Source: Calothrix sp. PCC 7507 (GTDB lineage Bacteria > Cyanobacteriota > Cyanobacteriia > Cyanobacteriales > Nostocaceae). From it: 64,000 nt of DNA. Under the pieces are notes generated by a model. The model searched no databases. It saw nothing but the letters and a program-made list of their open reading frames with translations, and had not been told where the DNA came from. Positions 8,522 to 18,136 of this stretch are shown here, piece by piece. The first letter of the stretch is position 1. Each line of letters opens with the position of its first letter. The stretch is from positions 3,718,001 through 3,782,000 of the forward strand of contig NC_019682.1 in assembly GCF_000316575.1 (NCBI RefSeq). The letters run 5' to 3'. Made by a program: the position numbers and the translations under genes.

Positions 8522-9562
8522 ATGAGCGGCTTTGAAGCCAAGAATATTTGGGAGAAATTGAATAATTTGACCTTAGTCCGCTTTTTGCTGTTGGTTGCTT
8601 CTGGTTGGGCAATTGTACAGCTTTTAGCTTACTTTGAGGCGGTCATTGTTATTTTTACATTTGCTGCTATTTTGGCTTTTTTACTCAGCTATCCTGTAGA
8701 TTGGCTAGGGCGTTTCTTACCCCGTGGTATAGCAGTTGTTGTTGTTTTCTTGCTCAGTATTGTGATTCTGGGTGGGTTGATGATTACTGTAGGGTTAGCA
8801 GTTTTATCTCAAGGGCAACAATTAATTGATAGTATATCTGTGTTTTTAACTTCCTTAGTACCTTTATTAGAAAGCATTGAAACTTTTCTCCGTAATCGGA
8901 ATTTACAAATAGATTTAAGTGTAATTGAAGAACAATTACGGAATCAAGCTGTTTCATCTCTAGTAACTAGCTTGGCTATTCTACAACAATTTCTAACAAA
9001 TTTTGTGACTTTTATATTAATTGCGGTTGTAGCTTTTTTTATGTTACTAGACGGCGAAAAGCTTTGGCAATTGCTGATAAAAATTATCCCAAATCCTCGG
9101 CGCGAAAGATTTACAAAGATAATCAGACGCAGCTTTTTAAGCTTTTTCCGTGGTCAGTTATTACTAACATTATTTTTGACAACTTCGACCTTGATTGTTT
9201 TTTTATTATTGCAAGTACCTTTTGCTTTAATATTATCTGTGATAGTCGGAATCCTTGATATTATTCCTGGTATAGGAGCAACATTAGGCGTTGGTGTAAT
9301 TACCTTAGTGGCGTTATCCCAAAATGTTTGGTTAGCCTTAAGAGTGTTAATTGCTTGTATTGTCCTTCAGCAAATACAAGACAATTTAATTGCACCTAGA
9401 ATTATGCAAGGTGCGCTCAATCTTAATCCTGTAGTAGTATTTTTTGCTTTATTAGTAGGTGCAAGAGTGGCGGGATTACTGGGAGTTTTTATTTCTATTC
9501 CAATTGCTGCAGTCATTGTGTCCTTATTTGAAATTGAGGAAATGAAATCAGAAGTTTCGTAA
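8522..9562 (+). CDS. AI-2E family transporter (PerM-like)
   Basis: A 346-residue integral membrane protein with about seven to eight hydrophobic segments, for example around residues 15-50, 60-95, 155-180 and 205-330. The C-terminal signature DIIPGIGATLGVGVITLVAL and QIQDNLIAPRIM are typical of the PerM/AI-2E transporter family, whose members have been linked to export of small molecules or to ion antiport. The substrate cannot be told from sequence. It follows plsC on the same strand after 152 bases. Confidence 0.88.
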   Translation: MSGFEAKNIWEKLNNLTLVRFLLLVASGWAIVQLLAYFEAVIVIFTFAAILAFLLSYPVDWLGRFLPRGIAVVVVFLLSIVILGGLMITVGLAVLSQGQQLIDSISVFLTSLVPLLESIETFLRNRNLQIDLSVIEEQLRNQAVSSLVTSLAILQQFLTNFVTFILIAVVAFFMLLDGEKLWQLLIKIIPNPRRERFTKIIRRSFLSFFRGQLLLTLFLTTSTLIVFLLLQVPFALILSVIVGILDIIPGIGATLGVGVITLVALSQNVWLALRVLIACIVLQQIQDNLIAPRIMQGALNLNPVVVFFALLVGARVAGLLGVFISIPIAAVIVSLFEIEEMKSEVS

Positions 9563-9656
9563 AAAGTCAAGGGTTAATAGCCATCAATTAAAAATAAATC
9601 TTAGGAATTCAGCATTCAGGAGGTAGAATCGAGGACTGACTACTAAATTCTGACTA

Positions 9657-9772
9657 ATACCGTTTCTTTGTGAAGCTGCATATAATTCACCCCCCGGCTA
9701 TCGCCGTCCCCCCTTACCAAGGGGGGACTACAGGGGGGTATTATTATGTGCATCTTCATACAAAATAGGTAT
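9657..9772. mobile_element. 116-bp MITE, complete copy
   Basis: The ends ATACCGTTTCTTTGTGAAGC (from 9657) and the complement of GAAGATGCACATAATAATAC (to 9772) form imperfect terminal inverted repeats of about 38 bp ending in ATACC/GGTAT. The centre is C- and G-rich (CCCCCCGGCTATCGCCGTCC). A half copy occurs at 2589-2646. It fills most of the 305-base gap between the permease gene and the next gene; nothing else is seen there. Confidence 0.75.
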
Positions 9773-9867
9773 AACCTGAATAATTAGGGTTTCAAATTTA
9801 ATGATGTCCATCTCCTAAGTAGACATTAATGTAAAATTAAATATAGAAGCATAAAAAATAAAGAGTT

Positions 9868-10170
9868 ATGCCGGATTTAAGAGCGGAGTTGATAGCAAAT
9901 TTGGATGAGTCTGAGTGGGAATGGTTAATTCCCCACGTCAAAAGAGATGCGGTGATTTTGGTGACACCAAAGCTTAACTTATTGGATGTGGGAATAGCGA
10001 TCGCAGGTGATAAAATTTCAGAAGTTCAACAGTGGATTGATCAGCAATTGCTCGCTAAACCCTCAACAGTACAGTTGGGCGAGTGGAACGCTAATCCCAA
10101 CAAGCGATTCAGTACCCTCATCATCCAGCCTTACGTTCTCATACAAGAAATCCCCACTACCTCTGAATAA
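9868..10170 (+). CDS. DUF2288-like protein
   Basis: A 100-residue soluble protein starting MPDLRAELIANLDESEWEWL, with the conserved-looking segments HVKRDAVILVTPKLNLLDVG and KRFSTLIIQPYVLIQEI. I place it in the DUF2288 family of small proteins common in cyanobacteria, whose function is unknown. The ATG at 9868 follows AAAGAG at a suitable distance. Its last 14 bases overlap the end of the convergent amidase gene. Confidence 0.8.
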   Translation: MPDLRAELIANLDESEWEWLIPHVKRDAVILVTPKLNLLDVGIAIAGDKISEVQQWIDQQLLAKPSTVQLGEWNANPNKRFSTLIIQPYVLIQEIPTTSE

Positions 10171-11644
10171 TTTCAGATGGGTTTCGGAAAGCATGAATGA
10201 CTTGATCGAGTTCCTGCGCGATCGCCAACAACTCCATCTCTCGCCAACGCTTACCGACTATCTGCATCCCGATTGGTAAGCCGTTTTGAGTTTGTCCAAT
10301 TGGAATGACAACAACAGGGTGTCCTGTGAGATTGAATGGAACTACATAAGCACCCGATGCCATTGAATAGGGCACACTGCGATCGTCAACTAGAATAGCT
10401 GCACCCCGTTCACGATGTGTGAATGCAGGGGTCATCGCCACAGGGCAAAGCCAAGCATCCCATTGGGCTAACTCTCCATCCATCTGAGCAATAAAGCGAT
10501 CTCGCTGGGTTAGTGTTTCAAAGTAGCCTTTCAGAGTCGGGTTAAACGAGATCGGCAATCCAATGCCAGCGATATTACCAAGCTTGCGTAAGTCGCGATC
10601 GCCTTGAGTGCTGTCACGAAATAGAAAAGCCAGATTCTTACGAATATCACTAGCTGTTAGAGACTGGGCATAGATAAGATTGTAGGCCGCAAGCTTGTAG
10701 TAGGATTGCCATGCGGCAGGAAAATCAAAATTTGGCACCCACTGTTCAATGGTTATTCCTGCTTCAGTCAGCTTTGTTGCAACCAATTGCATTGTTGATT
10801 TGATATCTGCTGCAACTGGATAGAGAGACCATTCATCCGCCCAAGCAATCCGTCGAGTCCGGAGTGTTTTATCACTTGATCGGTCGAGCAGAATGGGGGG
10901 AATGTCAGGTTGAGATGAATCAGCACCAGCGATAATTTGCAGGCAAAGACTTAAATCTTCAATCGAACGAGCCAGACTACCAACTGTGAGCATTTGGCGC
11001 ATACAGCGAGGTGCTTCTGGAACTTCAGGAATATGCCCGGTTGTCGGCACTCGACGATCCGTTGGCTTGAAGCCATAAATGCCACAGAAATGGGCAGGCT
11101 GACGAATTGACCCACCAAAGTCAGAACAGATATCTAGAGGAGAAAGCCCTGCTGCGATTGCCGCCCCACCGCCACTAGAAGTACCACCAGGAGTGTAGTC
11201 AAGATTCCAGGGATTGTTAACGCGAGGAAATACATCGTTGAGTCCCTGATAACCACCTGCCAAATCACCTGGATTCGTTTTTCCTAAAATGATCGCTCCC
11301 GCAGTACGAAGACGACTGACAACGGTTGCATCGTTTTGGGGGATGTAATCTTTAAGAGACTTAGAACCTGCTGTTGTTCGCAGTCCAGCTGTTTCAAACG
11401 TGTCTTTAATTGTAATGGGAACTCCATGTAGGATGCCCCAATTCTCACTATTTGACAACGCTTCATCGGCTTGTTTAGCGCGTTGAAGGACGTACTCTGC
11501 GTCTAAGGTACAGATGGCGTTAAGAGTTGAATTATGGTTTGAAATTTGAGTAAGGTAAGCATCCACCACTTCAATAGACGAAACAGTGCGATCGCGGATC
11601 ATTCGCGCCAGCTGATGGGCACAGGCAAACGTCAGGCTACTCAT
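10157..11644 (-). CDS. Amidase (amidase signature family)
   Basis: An amidase-signature hydrolase of the GatA/AtzF type that cleaves C-N bonds of amides. The Ser-cisSer-Lys triad is present: Lys in ITIKDTFETAG (near residue 77), Ser in GGTSSGGGAA (near 154) and Ser in DFGGSIRQPAHF (near 178). The frame is open up to 11686, but the start at 11644 (MSSLTFACAHQLARMI) fits the family better and leaves the operator-like palindrome outside the gene; this gives 495 residues. No GatB/GatC partner is nearby, so it is a stand-alone amidase of unknown substrate. It is divergent from a TetR regulator, which probably controls it. Confidence 0.9.
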   Translation of the reverse strand: MSSLTFACAHQLARMIRDRTVSSIEVVDAYLTQISNHNSTLNAICTLDAEYVLQRAKQADEALSNSENWGILHGVPITIKDTFETAGLRTTAGSKSLKDYIPQNDATVVSRLRTAGAIILGKTNPGDLAGGYQGLNDVFPRVNNPWNLDYTPGGTSSGGGAAIAAGLSPLDICSDFGGSIRQPAHFCGIYGFKPTDRRVPTTGHIPEVPEAPRCMRQMLTVGSLARSIEDLSLCLQIIAGADSSQPDIPPILLDRSSDKTLRTRRIAWADEWSLYPVAADIKSTMQLVATKLTEAGITIEQWVPNFDFPAAWQSYYKLAAYNLIYAQSLTASDIRKNLAFLFRDSTQGDRDLRKLGNIAGIGLPISFNPTLKGYFETLTQRDRFIAQMDGELAQWDAWLCPVAMTPAFTHRERGAAILVDDRSVPYSMASGAYVVPFNLTGHPVVVIPIGQTQNGLPIGMQIVGKRWREMELLAIAQELDQVIHAFRNPSEIIQR

Positions 11645-11687
11645 AGGCGCAAATAGCAAGTTCAAGATAAAGTTAATTATATTCACT

Positions 11688-11710
11688 TTTAGTTAATTAG
11701 ATTAACTAAA
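11688..11710. promoter_or_regulatory. Perfect 10-bp palindrome, probable TetR operator
   Basis: TTTAGTTAAT, a 3-base spacer TAG, and ATTAACTAAA form a perfect inverted repeat with 10-bp arms. It lies 6 bases before the TetR start codon and 43 bases upstream of the preferred amidase start. A further AGTTAATTA direct copy lies at 11671-11679. Position and symmetry fit autoregulation and control of the divergent amidase; binding is inferred. Confidence 0.7.
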
Positions 11711-11716
11711 TTATTT

Positions 11717-12310
11717 ATGGGTCGTCCAGTCAAAGAAAAGTCCTTGACACCGCAGGATGTAATTAATGCTGCGATCGCCTGTCTTGATAAAGAGGGGGAA
11801 GCTGCTTTGGGTGTGAATCGGGTTGCAAGGGAATTGGGGATTAAGCCTCCCGCGATTTACAAGCATATAGATGGCAATGCAGCCCTACGACGGGCAGTTG
11901 CACTCACCATTTGGCAGCAATATATTGAATGGTCTCGTCAACAAACTAATGGCTTGGACGATCCCCACGCATTACTGCGGGCAGGAGGAAGGGCAACACG
12001 GGACTTTGCGCGATCGCACCCCAACCGCTATCGAGTTATGACCCAATTTCAACTCAACCTCAACGATCAAGAAACAGCACCCCTAATTCAAGAAGTCTTC
12101 AGCTTCCTCAAACGTGTGCTGCAAGTCTACAATCTCAGTGAAACAAAATTAATTGATGCAATGCGAATGGTTAACGCAGCAATTACTGGCTTTATTGCGA
12201 TCGAACAGGCTGGATTAATGACATTAGAACGTTCTACTGATGCTAGTTATGAGGTGATGATGGACGCGCTAGTAATTGCAATCCAACATATTCAACAAGT
12301 TGACTCGTGA
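11717..12310 (+). CDS. TetR-family transcriptional regulator
   Basis: A 197-residue regulator. The N-terminal helix-turn-helix (about residues 12-55) contains INAAIACLDKEGEAALGVNR and ELGIKPPAIYKHIDG, the TetR DNA-binding pattern. The C-terminal region (80-195) is a helical ligand-binding/dimerisation domain, with ATRDFARSHPNRYRVM resembling the TetR C-terminal type seen in WHG-containing regulators. The gene is divergent from the amidase with a perfect palindrome between them, so it probably represses both genes in response to a ligand related to the amidase substrate. Ligand unknown. Confidence 0.9.
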   Translation: MGRPVKEKSLTPQDVINAAIACLDKEGEAALGVNRVARELGIKPPAIYKHIDGNAALRRAVALTIWQQYIEWSRQQTNGLDDPHALLRAGGRATRDFARSHPNRYRVMTQFQLNLNDQETAPLIQEVFSFLKRVLQVYNLSETKLIDAMRMVNAAITGFIAIEQAGLMTLERSTDASYEVMMDALVIAIQHIQQVDS

Positions 12311-12509
12311 TATCTAACAACCAAGTTTAGCTGACGCAGACAATCTCTCTAACTCAACCGATCGCTTTTGTACTTTGGCTTCAAAAATTTGTTGTGCTAC
12401 TGCTACCTTTATCAGTTTTCAAGTTTTACGTACACTTCAGTCTCGGTAACGTCAGCCATTCCTTCTCAGAATGAGATGAAAAATACCCAACGCCGTTAAC
12501 AGTCATCAG

Positions 12510-13127
12510 TCATCTTTTCCCGTCATCTGCACCTGTGTAACCAGTCGCTACCCAAAGAATTGCTCTAGCACCATCGCGGACAGATTTTTCAATGGGTTCA
12601 GATGGTTTTGCTGAAGGAACTGACACTGCTTTGAACTCAATCCCCCGGCTCCCCAAAACAATCTCACCGATGATAGAAGCACGGCGCATATGAAAGTCTG
12701 AAGTAATCAAATAAACACTCTTAATACCGCGAGCTTGCAAATCGTCTACCAAAGTAGTAAAATTTGTTACAGTATCTACCGCTTCATAATCCATATGTAA
12801 GCGATGGGGATCAACGCCTGCTTTGGCAAAGACTTTTTGAGTGTACCTAGGTGGACTACCGCCACTAATCCAAATTGGTAAATCTGGGTGCTTACGGGCA
12901 AAATCCGCTGTAAACTTTTCTCGTTCCAGATATTTTGTGGAACCACCCAAAACCACCACTGCTTGTGGTTGGACAAATTGGCTTTTCACCTCCTTGTATC
13001 CCCACCACACTAACAGTGGTAAAGCAAAAGCCATAATCTGAAAAGATTTGCCTGTAAAAAATAGCTTATTCAAGGCTCTATTACTTCGTCTGCTGGAACT
13101 AATTTTTCTCCAAAAAAAGAAAAACAA
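12510..13127 (-). CDS. YdcF/SanA-like membrane protein (DUF218)
   Basis: A 205-residue protein with a basic N-terminus, one hydrophobic segment (about residues 29-45) and a DUF218 domain. The domain begins AVVVLGGSTKYLEREKFTAD and continues with SGGSPPRYTQKVFAKAGVD and VYLITSDFHMRRA, the typical GG/S-G-G/TSxxH pattern. DUF218 proteins (ElyC, SanA, YdcF) act in envelope or peptidoglycan-lipid biology in enteric bacteria; the cyanobacterial role is unknown. It stands alone between the TetR gene and the split tRNA gene. Confidence 0.85.
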   Translation of the reverse strand: MFFFFWRKISSSRRSNRALNKLFFTGKSFQIMAFALPLLVWWGYKEVKSQFVQPQAVVVLGGSTKYLEREKFTADFARKHPDLPIWISGGSPPRYTQKVFAKAGVDPHRLHMDYEAVDTVTNFTTLVDDLQARGIKSVYLITSDFHMRRASIIGEIVLGSRGIEFKAVSVPSAKPSEPIEKSVRDGARAILWVATGYTGADDGKR

Positions 13128-13361
13128 TAATTACGTAGGCTAGCAGAATTAAAAAAAAATTGACCCAAATATTAAACTTGGATATTTTCTTAATTAAACC
13201 GCGCTTAACAGCGTTTTACAACTCTGACTATCCAGTTGTTGATGCACCATACTACACTGTATCGGAAGATTCAGCAAAGACTTCTGATACTTTATACATT
13301 TAACATTTAATTGTGTTCAAGGGACGGGACTGGTGCGGCTCGAACGCACGACCTAGCGCTT

Positions 13362-14194
13362 CAGATTTGTGTGAGTTTCCCCACTCTCCGGACTATACCT
13401 TCACCATAGGTTTCTAGCCTTTAGGTGGTGGCCGTTATGTTTTAAGAGTTTTTATTTTGTAGAGCATACTTTCATGGACATAAGGGCTAACAAAGGAAAA
13501 GAACTTTTTTCCTTCTTGAGTACCCATACGTAAACGGTAACTGCCTTTACTTTTATTTAACCCCCATTTAATCCCCCACACCTCCAAAAAATAAGAAATT
13601 ACTATTTCATTTTCTTCTTTGGAAATATAAGTATTGAGGGTTATTTCAACAGCATGTATTTTACCGTTTTTTTTCTTGAATGACTTGGAACCATCATCCA
13701 TGAACCATATAGCTATCCCTTGAGGAGTTAAAAGGTTAAGAAACTTCCTAGTTATAGTTCTAGTTCCTGCCTTATATAGTTTTTTAACTAGAATCCTTGT
13801 CAGTGGAATTAGCTTCGGATCTATGCGAATCAGGCTATAGCCTTCTTTTGTATCCCATCGTCGGATATTAACTGATTTTCCTGTTATTTCTTCAAGAAGA
13901 TATTTTTTAAACAAAATGTACTCTTCTTGCTTAGATGAATGTTGGATAAAGAAGTTTTTCTTACTTCTACCTCCGTCACCTAATAACATTCCAACCAGAA
14001 TACCTCTTTGCTCTACTTTTGATAAGACATGATAGTCTATCTTTTTTCTCCTTAAAACCAGTCTCTGCACCTTCTCTACTAAAAGTAAAATTGTAGAGCT
14101 TGGCTCAAGATTGCCTTATCTGTCATCAGACTTAGGGTTCCTTGAATTTGACCACATTCACTCACAAAGTTTCCTTCATGGTGCCCGATAATTC
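13362..14194 (-). ncRNA. Group I intron in tRNA-Arg(CCU)
   Basis: An 833-nt self-splicing-type intron. On the minus strand the core elements appear in order: P-like AATTCAAGGAACCCTAAG (about 14147-14130), Q-like AATCTTGAGCCAAGC (about 14113-14099), R-like GGTGCAGAGACTGG (about 14072-14059) and S-like GAAGGTATAGTCC (about 13402-13390). The base before the intron is U and the last intron base (13362) is G, both canonical. Sequence style matches the IC3 subgroup of bacterial tRNA introns. The open reading frame is inserted between R and S, that is in the P8 region. Splicing is inferred. Confidence 0.9.
13435..14070 (-). CDS. Intron-encoded LAGLIDADG homing endonuclease
   Basis: A frame of 211 codons inside the group I intron. 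Two LAGLIDADG helices are visible, GILVGMLLGDGG (residues 23-34) and GIAIWFMDDGS (118-128), each ending in the acidic residue that binds the catalytic metal; this is a single-chain enzyme of the LAGLIDADG_2 type. Such enzymes cut an intronless allele and drive intron spread. The upstream-most start is GTG 14070, which lies inside the conserved R element of the intron. An AAGGAG at about 14053-14048 lies further in and is followed by no in-frame ATG or GTG at usual spacing, only ATA, so the true start is uncertain. The frame is intact and A/T-rich compared with its neighbours, which suggests recent acquisition. Confidence 0.9.
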   Translation of the reverse strand: MQRLVLRRKKIDYHVLSKVEQRGILVGMLLGDGGRSKKNFFIQHSSKQEEYILFKKYLLEEITGKSVNIRRWDTKEGYSLIRIDPKLIPLTRILVKKLYKAGTRTITRKFLNLLTPQGIAIWFMDDGSKSFKKKNGKIHAVEITLNTYISKEENEIVISYFLEVWGIKWGLNKSKGSYRLRMGTQEGKKFFSFVSPYVHESMLYKIKTLKT

Positions 14195-14262
14195 AGGAGG
14201 CGCTCGCTCTATCCATCTGAGCTACAGCCCCAAAAAAGTGCTACTTTAGGATTATAGCAGCT

Positions 14263-15408
<1,146 letters not shown>

Positions 15409-15818
15409 TTAATCATGAAACCAAAACAATGGTGAAAGCAAAGGCATTGATTCGGGCGATCGCAACTCATGATGCTTTTGCTCCTGAACAATATTACATT
15501 CAGGGAATAGAAACAGCGGGTGTAGCTGCATCGAGGGATGAAAGTCAAAAATTCCATCTCTAATTTGCGCTTCTCCTCGACTGCAATCGCTACAAGGGGT
15601 TGAACCGTGCGTGTATACACGAGTCGGAAAATCTCACCAAAACTAGCTTTTATCTAATTTTGTGATATTTTTAACGCTTTCTCATAATATTAACTTGACT
15701 TAAAACGTCTAAAACCTTCTTCATACATATATTTTAGCAATTAATCCCCACCCATATTCAAAAATAATGTGTATAATCGGTGACTGAAAATACACGTCCT
15801 TACCAGGAACAAGTTTTT

Positions 15819-16085
15819 ATGTCTGATCAATACACATTCAAAGTAATCAATGAAACCGACTTGGCTATTACAGAGCTATGGGTTTCGCTCGATGATGAAG
15901 ACTGGGCTGAGTTTGAGTTGGGAGAATCAGGTATTCCGTCGGGGGAGACAGTCACAATTGCTTGGGCTGAATACACAAATGATTCGCCCTGTGAATGGTA
16001 CATCTGTGCTACTTTTGAGGATGAATCAGAATCTGATTCAGCTATCTTCAATTTCTGCGAAGAGCCTGCTTTAGTATTTAGCTAA
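15819..16085 (+). CDS. Small acidic hypothetical protein
   Basis: An 88-residue, very acidic protein (start MSDQYTFKVINETDLAITEL, end EEPALVFS) rich in Glu, Asp and Trp. The frame is open to a GTG at 15780, but the ATG at 15819 with AGGAAC upstream is the better start. The alternating hydrophobic pattern suggests a small beta-sandwich. No family was recognised. Free-standing gene, with decayed or non-coding sequence on both sides. Confidence 0.6.
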   Translation: MSDQYTFKVINETDLAITELWVSLDDEDWAEFELGESGIPSGETVTIAWAEYTNDSPCEWYICATFEDESESDSAIFNFCEEPALVFS

Positions 16086-16795
16086 TCGCGAGTTGTAGGC
16101 GATCGTTCGAGGTTTTAATTTGGACATTGCCTTGAGAAGCTTTACATTTTGAATCGTTATGAAATCTTCGCTCCCGAACAAATGCAGCGCATTCCGCTCA
16201 ATGCAAACACCGCTCAGTTGATTTCATCGGTTGCCTATGTTTTCTATCAACTATTCCCAAAAAAAGTCCTCAAAGCGGATTTCTGGATGCGTCTCTCAGC
16301 AGCGATCGCGCAAACAAGTTAAGAATTGACATTTTCCCCTACTAACGGCAGCGGTATAGCAGGGATCTTCCCAGCAATTTAAATAAGCAGCTAATCATAC
16401 CCTGGTAGTGCGATCAATGCTGATGCACAGGCTACCCCAACTCCCTAGATCTCTGATAACTTGAACAAGTAATCGGCGCTTTAGGGTTTTTCATATCTAA
16501 CTAAAAATTGCCAATGAACAATATCTAAAAAGTGCGATCGCTTTTAAGTTGTGCAGAGATACGAAGGCGATCGCTTGCTTGTTTGATTATTGAAAAAATT
16601 TCAGTATCTGTAGGGTGGGCATTGCCCACCGTATCATGGTTTTGGTGGGCAATGCCCAACGCCACTCCTCTCAACGCGGGAAACCCGCGCACGAGGGTGG
16701 CTCCCCTACGTGTATTTCAAAAATCAAATCCTATTCCTTTATATTTAATTATATCTATCTACTTAACTTGCAACTAGTCATAGGACCAGACAACA
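16086..16795. other. Gene-poor region with a coding remnant and repeats
   Basis: Apart from the fragment at 16119-16322 this 710-base stretch shows only HIP1 sites (near 16536 and 16566), palindromic GTGGGCATTGCCCAC repeats around 16615-16665, and an IR-like GCGGGAAACCCGC near 16675. Those repeat sequences also occur near 41940 and 50058. No promoter was identified for the SDR gene that follows. Confidence 0.5.
16119..16322 (+). pseudogene. C-terminal coding remnant, family unknown
   Basis: The frame 16119-16322 encodes a protein-like sequence including LYILNRYEIFAPEQMQRIPL and ending in FWMRLSAAIAQTS before TAA. It has amino-acid bias of real protein but no start codon except TTG and no upstream part; an in-frame stop lies at 16116-16118. 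It is most likely the surviving 3' end of a deleted gene. I could not assign a family. Confidence 0.35.
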
Positions 16796-17512
16796 ATGAG
16801 TACAACTAAAAAAGTGGCGGTAGTCACGGGTGGAAATCGCGGTTTAGGATTTGAAGCCTCCCGCCAATTAGCTAAACAAGGATATCACGTAATTCTCACT
16901 AGTCGAGATGAAATTAAAGGCAAAGCCGCTGTTGAGAATTTACAAAAAGAGGGTTTGAGTGTAGAGTTTTATCCTCTTGATGTTACCAGTGATGCCAGTA
17001 GCAGACTGTTAGCTGAATTGATTCGTCAAAAGTTTCACAACCTCGATGTTTTAGTAAATAATGCTGGGATATATCTCGATGTTCAAGCAACTAGTAATAA
17101 AATTGTCACTGCCAAAATAGAGACTTTGCAAAAAACATTTGAGACAAACGTCTACGGTGTTTTGCGAGTAACTCAAGCCCTAATTCCCCTAATGAAAGAA
17201 CAAAATTACGGACGTATTGTCAATGTTTCTTCTAGTATGGGACAACTAACTACTATGGAAGGAGGTTCCCCAGGATATCGCATTTCTAAAACAGCTTTGA
17301 ATGCTCTAACACGCATTTTTGCCAGCGAATTACAAGGCACAAATATTTTAGTTAATGCGGTATGTCCAGGGTGGGTGAGGACTGATATGGGCGGTCCAGA
17401 AGCACCACGCACTCCAGAACAAGGAGTTGATACAATTGTGTGGTTGGCAACTCTCCCTGATGGCAGTGCTACTGGTGGATTTTTCCGCGATCGCCAGCCG
17501 ATTGAATGGTAA
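16796..17512 (+). CDS. SDR family oxidoreductase
   Basis: A 238-residue short-chain dehydrogenase/reductase. The cofactor motif VVTGGNRGLGFEASR (residues 9-23), the structural NNAG (about 88-91), Ser of NVSSSMG and the catalytic pair YRISK (about 160-164) are present. It resembles carbonyl-reductase-like plant and cyanobacterial SDRs with NADPH preference (Arg after the glycine motif region). The substrate is unknown. The ATG at 16796 is the start; the upstream base context ACAACAATG lacks a strong ribosome-binding site. Monocistronic. Confidence 0.9.
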   Translation: MSTTKKVAVVTGGNRGLGFEASRQLAKQGYHVILTSRDEIKGKAAVENLQKEGLSVEFYPLDVTSDASSRLLAELIRQKFHNLDVLVNNAGIYLDVQATSNKIVTAKIETLQKTFETNVYGVLRVTQALIPLMKEQNYGRIVNVSSSMGQLTTMEGGSPGYRISKTALNALTRIFASELQGTNILVNAVCPGWVRTDMGGPEAPRTPEQGVDTIVWLATLPDGSATGGFFRDRQPIEW

Positions 17513-18136
17513 TCAAATTATTTCTGTTTCCCATCTCTGACTGTGAGGGGAGTAAACCCTCTCGCCAGTGGCTCGATGTCTGTGTAATGATAAGTCTCTA
17601 ATGGATTGATTAATACACATCTCTACAAGTGATTTAAGGGCGTAGAGCTGATTTCTACGCCCTTATTCAGGATTTCAGGCAACGCAAAATTAATTTTCAC
17701 TCCCAAGTCTAACTGTCAAAAACGTCCGCAAGCCATCTATTAAGGCTTTGTGGGACTATCTTCATGTATATTTGATAGTGACTTTATGTAAAATTAACCA
17801 AAGGTTATTGAAATTTTAACCTAGAAGCTGTTAACTAAATACTAATTCACTTTTTGCTGCAACATTTGAACCTCCCAACAAGCTAAAACTAGCGGGTTTT
17901 GGGGGGATTATTTATTTTCATGCGTGATTGGCTCTTCAGTACGCACTGCATCAGTCCGGGGTATACTAATGCATTTACTACTCCGCCCAATAGATGAGCC
18001 GTAGTAGAGGTGAATGTCCTCTTTCTATCTAGTTCAAAGCAGTTTTTTCCTCATATTCAGCACTTGACGACAACCTCTAAACCAAGCCAAACTGAGTGCA
18101 AAAGTTCCGGTGCATCACAAGCCGGAGTCCTTCAAA
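17513..18136. other. Long gap between SDR and aldehyde dehydrogenase genes
   Basis: No gene is seen. The gap holds the inverted repeat at 17636-17664, an AT-rich stretch (17700-17930), and near 17970-18026 a segment with two possible stems, TACTAC/GTAGTA and AGAGG-TGAATGT-CCTCTTTCT. The second could act as a weak terminator or as part of a structured leader of the aldehyde dehydrogenase gene. Confidence 0.45.
17636..17664. terminator. Perfect 11-bp hairpin, possible terminator
   Basis: AAGGGCGTAGA and TCTACGCCCTT form a perfect 11-bp stem with a 7-base loop GCTGATT, 124 bases after the SDR stop codon. There is no long T-run, only TTATT, so it may be a factor-independent terminator of reduced strength or a repeat. 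Confidence 0.5.

Larger units (their letters stand above)
13325..14231 (-). tRNA. tRNA-Arg(CCU), split by a group I intron
   Basis: The 5' exon is 14231-14195 and the 3' exon 13361-13325. Joined, they give a 74-nt cloverleaf: acceptor GGGGCTG/CAGTCCC with one G-U pair, D arm GCTC/GAGC, anticodon stem AGCGC/GCGCT with loop CTCCTAA (anticodon CCT), variable loop AGGTC, T arm GTGCG-TTCGAGC-CGCAC and discriminator G. CCA is not encoded. The intron interrupts the gene directly after the last anticodon base, between positions 36 and 37. This junction gives a perfect stem only if the intron's final base is G, as group I chemistry requires. tRNA-Arg(CCU) is a known site of group I introns in cyanobacteria and proteobacteria. 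Confidence 0.93.

Noticed and set aside
12311-12421. A minus-strand stretch that translates to a helical, Lys/Glu-rich peptide ending in a stop
   Set aside because: It could be a gene remnant, but it is too short and has no start or family.
16532-16809. Two short frames across the repeats upstream of the SDR gene
   Set aside because: They translate palindromic GGGCATTGCCC-type repeat DNA and run into the SDR start; not coding.
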